NCBI GenBank assembly: GCA_003161535.1
Contig: PMOM01000289.1
Location: 4,163 to 14,294 of the forward strand
From: Caulobacteraceae bacterium
GTDB taxonomy: Bacteria > Pseudomonadota > Alphaproteobacteria > Caulobacterales > Caulobacteraceae
Length of the DNA stretch: 10,132 nucleotides
Reading direction: 5' to 3'
A program made the translations under genes and the position numbers. Of this stretch, positions 7,353 to 10,132 are shown piece by piece (position 1 is the stretch's first letter; every line of letters begins with the position of its first letter). The notes under the pieces are model-generated. The model ran no database searches. It had not been told where the DNA came from and was given only the letters and a program-made list of their open reading frames with translations.

Positions 7353-7371
7353 TCAGTCACTTAGTGACTGA
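7353..7371. repeat. Perfect dyad upstream of the atpI promoter (operator-like)
   Basis: TCAGTCAC and GTGACTGA form perfect 8-base arms around a TTA centre. A run of six T (7348-7353) precedes it on the plus strand, the wrong side for a rho-independent terminator of the SRAP gene, and no U-tract follows in either direction. The centre lies about 20 bases before the -35 element of the atpI promoter, near -52 from the predicted start, which suits a regulator binding site. The factor is unknown. Confidence 0.45.
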
Positions 7372-7381
7372 TCAGGCAGTC

Positions 7382-7408
7382 TTGACGCACCGCACCCGCC
7401 TCTATAGG
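7382..7408 (+). promoter_or_regulatory. Predicted promoter of the F0 ATP synthase operon
   Basis: TTGACGC (7382-7388) is a full match to the Caulobacter housekeeping -35 (TTGACGS). After 12 bases comes TCTATAGG (7401-7408), which keeps the CTA-N-A core of GCTANAWC. The known allowed spacer is 10-14 bases. The predicted start falls near 7414, about 60 bases before the atpI ATG. It is the only plausible promoter between the SRAP gene and the operon. Confidence 0.6.
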
Positions 7409-7410
7409 TT

Positions 7411-7438
7411 CCGCCGCGACTTGGCCGGGACGCGGCGG
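7411..7438 (+). promoter_or_regulatory. GC-only hairpin at the predicted 5' end of the atp mRNA
   Basis: CCGCCGCG (7411-7418) and CGCGGCGG (7431-7438) are perfect 8-base complementary arms made only of G and C, with a 12-base loop. The predicted transcription start lies within or just before the 5' arm, so most of the stem would cap the mRNA. It could protect the 5' end or influence translation of atpI. No U-tract follows, so it is not a classical terminator. Confidence 0.4.
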
Positions 7439-7452
7439 GGACGAAGGGGTCA

Positions 7453-7466
7453 AGGGAGAGATCCCT
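7453..7466 (+). promoter_or_regulatory. Small hairpin containing the atpI ribosome-site candidate
   Basis: AGGGA (7453-7457) pairs with TCCCT (7462-7466) across a GAGA loop, which fits the stable GNRA tetraloop class. The AGGGAG in the 5' arm is the best Shine-Dalgarno candidate for atpI, although it ends 16 bases before the ATG at 7475. If the stem forms, the site would be partly hidden. Confidence 0.35.
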
Positions 7467-7474
7467 CACCATCC

Positions 7475-7861
7475 ATGCCAAAGCCGCCGAACGACAGCCG
7501 GGACCCGCTGGGACGTCTCGACAGCGACCTGGCCGCGTTCGAAGCCGGGCGCTCAAAGGGGCGCAGAGCCAGCGGGATCGGGGGAGCGGCGTCGGACGGC
7601 TACCGCCTTCTGGGGCAGATGCTCGGCGGCGTGCTGGGCGGGATAGGCCTGGGATGGCTCGTCGACCGCTTCGCTCACACCAGCCCGTTTGGCGTGGTGG
7701 GCGGGCTGTTGATCGGCGCCGGACTGTCGATTTATGCGACTGTCCGCACCGCTTCGCGGGTTAGCGCGAGGGCGCAGGCGGACTCGAAACGGGCCGTATC
7801 CGGTCGAAATGAGGTCGCCGGTGGTGACAATCAGGGTGATTTAGGACTCAAAGACGACTGA
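7475..7861 (+). CDS. atpI: ATP synthase accessory protein AtpI (AtpZ/AtpI family)
   Basis: A 128-residue small membrane protein, first gene of the F0 operon. The AtpI/AtpZ family is thought to help c-ring assembly or Mg2+ supply and is not part of the finished enzyme. A charged N-terminal tail (about 1-40) is followed by two hydrophobic hairpin helices (about 44-63 and 72-93) with the family's glycine-rich GxxGGxGLGWLVD pattern (residues 52-64), then a polar C-terminal tail of some 35 residues. The frame stays open upstream to a GTG at 7364, but that start would lie in the promoter and dyad region and would add Arg-rich sequence unlike the family, so I take the ATG at 7475. Its TGA overlaps the atpB ATG by one base (TGATG), which suggests translational coupling. 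Confidence 0.88.
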   Translation: MPKPPNDSRDPLGRLDSDLAAFEAGRSKGRRASGIGGAASDGYRLLGQMLGGVLGGIGLGWLVDRFAHTSPFGVVGGLLIGAGLSIYATVRTASRVSARAQADSKRAVSGRNEVAGGDNQGDLGLKDD

Positions 7862-8658
7862 TGGCCGCGATCGAGCCCATGGAACAGTTTCTGGTCCACA
7901 AAGTGGTGGATCTGCCCCCCATTCCGATTCCGGGATTGGGCGCGCTGGACATGTCGATCACCAACTCCGTTTTGTTCATGCTGATCGCCGCGGGGCTGAT
8001 CTCAGTCTTCTTTCTGGCCGCGTCTCGGCGGGCCGTTGTGCCCGGGCGAATGCAGGCCCTGGCCGAGATGCTCTACGGCATGGTTGACGGCGCCCTGACC
8101 GGCGCGATCATCGGCGATCGCGGCCGCCCGTTCCTGCCCTTCGTCTTCACCCTGTTCCTGCTGATCGCCACCTTGAATGTCCTGGGCCTCGCGCCCGGAG
8201 GCTTCACGGTGACCTCCCAGCTGGCGGTGACCGCCGCCCTGGCGGTGATGACCTTCAGCATCGTGCTGGCGGTGGGGTTCGCGCGCAACGGCCTGGGCTT
8301 TTTCAAGCTGTTCTGGCCGTCCGGCGTGCACTGGGGGATGGGCGTCTTCCTGATGATCATCGAATTCATCTCGTTTTCCGTGCGCCCCCTGACCCTGGCC
8401 ATGCGTCTGTTCGGCAACATGCTGGGCGGCCACGTGGTGACCTATATGTTCGCCAGCTTCGTGATCGGGCTGGGCCTCTTCGGACTGCATGGCGCGGGCA
8501 TCGAGAAGCTCGGCCTCGTCGGCTCGGGGGTCTCTTTCGCGATGATCGTGGCCCTTCTGGCGCTGGAGTTCGTAGTCGCCTTCCTGCAGGCCTTCGTCTT
8601 CGCGGCGCTGACCTGCGTCTATCTCAACGAGGTCGTGAATCTCGATCACGGCCATTAG
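7861..8658 (+). CDS. atpB: ATP synthase F0 subunit a
   Basis: A 265-residue integral membrane subunit a, the stator that forms the two proton half-channels against the c-ring. The N-terminus (IEPMEQF) matches the alphaproteobacterial pattern. Hydrophobic segments lie near residues 34-54, 90-110, 117-140, 160-180, 192-212 and 222-253. The essential arginine is R182 in MRLFGNMLGGH, equivalent to aR210 of E. coli; Q243 in FLQAF is equivalent to E. coli Q252. The start codon overlaps the atpI stop by one base, and no clear Shine-Dalgarno is visible, consistent with coupling; an internal ATG at 7879 is possible but would remove conserved residues. A 48-base gap separates it from atpE. Confidence 0.97.
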   Translation: MAAIEPMEQFLVHKVVDLPPIPIPGLGALDMSITNSVLFMLIAAGLISVFFLAASRRAVVPGRMQALAEMLYGMVDGALTGAIIGDRGRPFLPFVFTLFLLIATLNVLGLAPGGFTVTSQLAVTAALAVMTFSIVLAVGFARNGLGFFKLFWPSGVHWGMGVFLMIIEFISFSVRPLTLAMRLFGNMLGGHVVTYMFASFVIGLGLFGLHGAGIEKLGLVGSGVSFAMIVALLALEFVVAFLQAFVFAALTCVYLNEVVNLDHGH

Positions 8659-8690
8659 ATTTCACCCCTCGCCTCCCATCATCAACACCT

Positions 8691-8695
8691 AAGGA
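8691..8695 (+). promoter_or_regulatory. Ribosome binding site of atpE
   Basis: AAGGA with a further A (AAGGAA) lies 11 bases before the atpE ATG, in an AT-richer stretch (AACTTTGCAAAA) that contrasts with the GC-rich surroundings. Subunit c is needed in some ten or more copies per complex, and its translation start is usually the most open of the operon; this layout fits. Confidence 0.55.
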
Positions 8696-8706
8696 ACTTT
8701 GCAAAA

Positions 8707-8937
8707 ATGGACGTTACAGCAGCCAAATACATCGGCGCGGGCCTGGCCATGACCGGCCTCATCGGGGCCGGCGCGGGCCTGGGCATTCTGTTCGGCAACT
8801 ATCTGCAGGCCGCCATCCGCAACCCGTCGGCCGCCGCCGGCGAGCGGGTATGGCTGTTCCTGGGCATGGCGCTGGCCGAGTCCATGGGCATCTTCGGCTT
8901 CGTGATGGGCTTCATCATCCTGTTCGTGAAGGTCTAG
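8707..8937 (+). CDS. atpE: ATP synthase F0 subunit c
   Basis: A 76-residue hairpin of two transmembrane helices that builds the rotating c-ring. Helix 1 carries the glycine pattern G20-x-G22-x-G24-x-G26. The polar loop is R38-N39-P40, which contacts the central stalk. Helix 2 carries the ion-binding carboxylate E58 in ALAESMGIF. The position aligned with the sodium-ligating Gln of Na+-type c subunits (Q32 in Ilyobacter) is Leu25, so the ring is predicted to carry protons. The gene is preceded by a good ribosome site and followed after 9 bases by the b' gene. Confidence 0.97.
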   Translation: MDVTAAKYIGAGLAMTGLIGAGAGLGILFGNYLQAAIRNPSAAAGERVWLFLGMALAESMGIFGFVMGFIILFVKV

Positions 8938-8946
8938 GCGCCTTCC

Positions 8947-9507
8947 ATGGCTGATCCGACGAGCGTCGCCGGCGCCGCCGCCAGCCAAGGGGCCGGCGGC
9001 CTGCCCCAGTTCGACGTCGCCCAATGGCCCGGCCAGATGGTGTGGGTGCTGATCACCTTCGCCGTCCTCTATGTGCTGTTCGCCAAGGTGTTCGTGCCGG
9101 GCGTCGGCGGGGCCATCGACGCGCGCGAAGACAAGATCGCCGGCGATATCGGCGAGGCGCGGCGGCTGCGCGACGCGGCGGTGGCGCAGGCGGACGCCGC
9201 TAACGGTGAGATGACGGCGGCCAGGGCCCGCGCCCAGAAGCTCGCCGCCGACGCCCAGGGCGAAGCCAAGGCCGCCGCCGCCGCCCGCCAGGCAGGCGAA
9301 GACGCCAAGCTCACCCAGACCCTCGCCGCGGCCGAGACGCGCATCGCCGCGGCGCGCGCGGCGGCCATGGCGCATGTGCGCGCCATCGCCATCGAGGCGG
9401 CCCAGGCGATGATCACGCGGCTGACCGGGACGTCGGCCGGCGCCGGCGAGGTCGAGCGGGCGCTGGGGAACGCCGGGCGGACCGCTCGCCAGGGAGCCCA
9501 AGTGTAA
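8947..9507 (+). CDS. atpF2: ATP synthase F0 subunit b' (first of two b-type subunits)
   Basis: A 186-residue peripheral-stalk subunit. The N-terminal tail ends in [13 protein letters not shown] (18-30), the hallmark of the b' group of alphaproteobacteria and chloroplast/cyanobacterial relatives. One transmembrane helix follows (about 30-50), then [13 protein letters not shown] and a long Ala-rich helix (about 60-165) that pairs with subunit b to hold F1 still. It is also named AtpG or AtpX in some annotations. The ribosome site is weak (GAAGG, 14 bases upstream, inside atpE), so translation probably follows from atpE. The C-terminus ([19 protein letters not shown]) is more variable. Confidence 0.93.
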   Translation: MADPTSVAGAAASQGAGGLPQFDVAQWPGQMVWVLITFAVLYVLFAKVFVPGVGGAIDAREDKIAGDIGEARRLRDAAVAQADAANGEMTAARARAQKLAADAQGEAKAAAAARQAGEDAKLTQTLAAAETRIAAARAAAMAHVRAIAIEAAQAMITRLTGTSAGAGEVERALGNAGRTARQGAQV

Positions 9508-9508
9508 G

Positions 9509-10033
9509 ATGTCGGTCTTCACCAATCCCCAGGACGCCCACTTCTGGATCTTCATCGCCCTGGTGGTGTTCGCCATCATCCTGTGGCGGGCCAAGGTTCC
9601 GGGCATGGCGACCAAAGCGCTCGATGACGCGGCCGCCAAGGTCCAGGCCCAGCTCGACGAAGCCCAGCGGCTGCGCGAGGAGGCCGAGGCGCTTCTCGCC
9701 CAGGTCAAGGTGCAGCGCGCCGATACCGAGCGCGCCGCCGCCGATATGCTCAAGGCCGCCCAGGCCGACGCCGAGCGCCTGCGCGCCGCCGCCGCCGTCA
9801 AGCTCGAAGAAGACATCAAGCGCAGCGCCGATCTGGCCACGCGCAAGATCGCCATCGCCGAGGCCGCGGCGACCAGCGAGGTCAAGGCCGCCGCCGCCGA
9901 CCTGGCCGCCCAGGCCGCCGAAGCCGTGCTCGCCGCCCGCCTGGCCGCGAGCGGCGCCGACCCGCTGATCGACTCAGGGTTGGCCGGCCTCGCCAAGGGC
10001 CTGGCGCGGGACGAAGGACGGCCAGGGCGGTAG
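9509..10033 (+). CDS. atpF: ATP synthase F0 subunit b (second of two b-type subunits)
   Basis: A 174-residue subunit b. A short N-terminus with the family's [18 protein letters not shown] membrane helix (about 9-26) is followed by a long charged, Ala-rich helix. It forms the heterodimeric peripheral stalk with b' encoded just upstream. The two genes are one base apart (TAA, G, ATG), and AGGGAG at 9491-9496 inside the end of b' may serve as ribosome site at a spacing of 12. F1 genes (atpHAGDC) do not follow; in alphaproteobacteria they normally form a separate operon elsewhere. The gene is followed by a palindromic repeat rather than a recognisable rho-independent terminator. Confidence 0.93.
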   Translation: MSVFTNPQDAHFWIFIALVVFAIILWRAKVPGMATKALDDAAAKVQAQLDEAQRLREEAEALLAQVKVQRADTERAAADMLKAAQADAERLRAAAAVKLEEDIKRSADLATRKIAIAEAAATSEVKAAAADLAAQAAEAVLAARLAASGADPLIDSGLAGLAKGLARDEGRPGR

Positions 10034-10072
10034 GGGCGGCCCGACGCCGATCTCACGGGAGGAATAGAAAAG

Positions 10073-10132
10073 CCTCAACCCCTTCACTCTCCCCCCGTGA
10101 AACGGGGGGAGGGGACCGCGAAGCGGTGAGGG
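10073..10132. repeat. GC-rich palindromic intergenic repeat (REP-like), continues past the window
   Basis: Two hairpins with GAA loops lie side by side: CCCCCCGT/ACGGGGGG (10091-10098 with 10102-10109, extendable by four pairs including one G-U) and ACCGC/GCGGT (10115-10119 with 10123-10127). The outer arms CCTTCAC (10081-10087) and GTGAGGG (10126-10132) can also pair, giving alternative or three-way folds. I recall very similar GC-rich palindromic elements scattered between genes in Caulobacterales and Sphingomonadales, but copy number in this genome cannot be seen. No U-tract follows in the window. It might still stop or stabilise the F0 transcript. Confidence 0.6.

Noticed and set aside
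7348..7371. Rho-independent terminator of the SRAP gene
   Set aside because: The T-run precedes the hairpin on the plus strand, so the RNA would not have a U-tract after the stem; on the minus strand the stem is followed by A residues.
7364..7474. N-terminal extension of atpI from the GTG at 7364
   Set aside because: It would place coding sequence over the dyad, promoter and leader hairpins and add an Arg-rich tail not seen in the family.
8707..8937. Sodium-type c-ring
   Set aside because: The position aligned with the Na+-ligating Gln of helix 1 is Leu25, and the helix-2 Thr/Ser pair after the carboxylate is only partly present (E58-S59-M60); a proton ring is more likely.
8689..10056. 455-residue open frame on the minus strand across atpE, b' and b
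   Set aside because: It is antisense to three well-supported F0 genes, is dominated by Ala/Arg/Gly/Ser as expected from a GC-rich shadow, and has no recognisable domain or ribosome site.
10087..10113. Rho-independent terminator of the F0 operon
   Set aside because: The stem is strong, but no T-run follows; the next bases form a second GC-rich hairpin. Called a palindromic repeat instead.

Overview
The base composition (GC-rich, with strong third-position GC bias), the gene order and the promoter syntax point to an alphaproteobacterium, most likely of the Caulobacterales (Caulobacter/Phenylobacterium-like). The main grounds are a dsbA-like gene directly before smc, an F0 ATP synthase operon without F1 genes and with paired b and b' subunits, promoters of the TTGACG/CTATAG type, and a GGAAC-N17-CGTT promoter typical of the alphaproteobacterial general stress sigma factor (EcfG/SigT). 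The assignment is inference from sequence only.

Layout. Bases 1-3974 (+) hold the 3' part of a periplasmic DsbA-type thiol oxidoreductase gene and, 12 bases later and in the same frame, a complete smc gene (chromosome condensation ATPase, GTG start). Tail-to-tail with smc and only 6 bases away is a leftward gene (3981-6290) for a molybdopterin oxidoreductase of the FdhF/YdeP family. Behind it, on the same strand, lies a small Lys/Ala-rich protein gene (6381-6584) with a well-formed stress-type promoter. Divergent from that is an SRAP-domain protein (YedK/HMCES family, abasic-site DNA-protein crosslink sensor), whose real start is at 6696. Bases 7344-7474 form a non-coding leader with a dyad, a likely housekeeping promoter and two hairpins. 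The F0 operon atpI-atpB-atpE-atpF'-atpF follows (7475-10033, all +). The last ~60 bases are a GC-rich palindromic intergenic repeat that runs off the window.

How the genes fit together. DsbA-smc and the F0 operon are core housekeeping functions: envelope protein folding, chromosome organisation and proton-driven ATP synthesis. The island between them (YdeP-like oxidoreductase, small basic protein, SRAP protein) looks like a stress and DNA-damage accessory block. The small protein gene, and perhaps the oxidoreductase behind it, appear to be read from an EcfG/SigT promoter. That promoter physically overlaps a face-to-face housekeeping-type promoter for the SRAP gene. This divergent, overlapping promoter arrangement and the structured atpI leader are the least ordinary features. 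I found no CRISPR array, tRNA, rRNA, insertion sequence or prophage gene cluster, and nothing that I would call a wholly new system.
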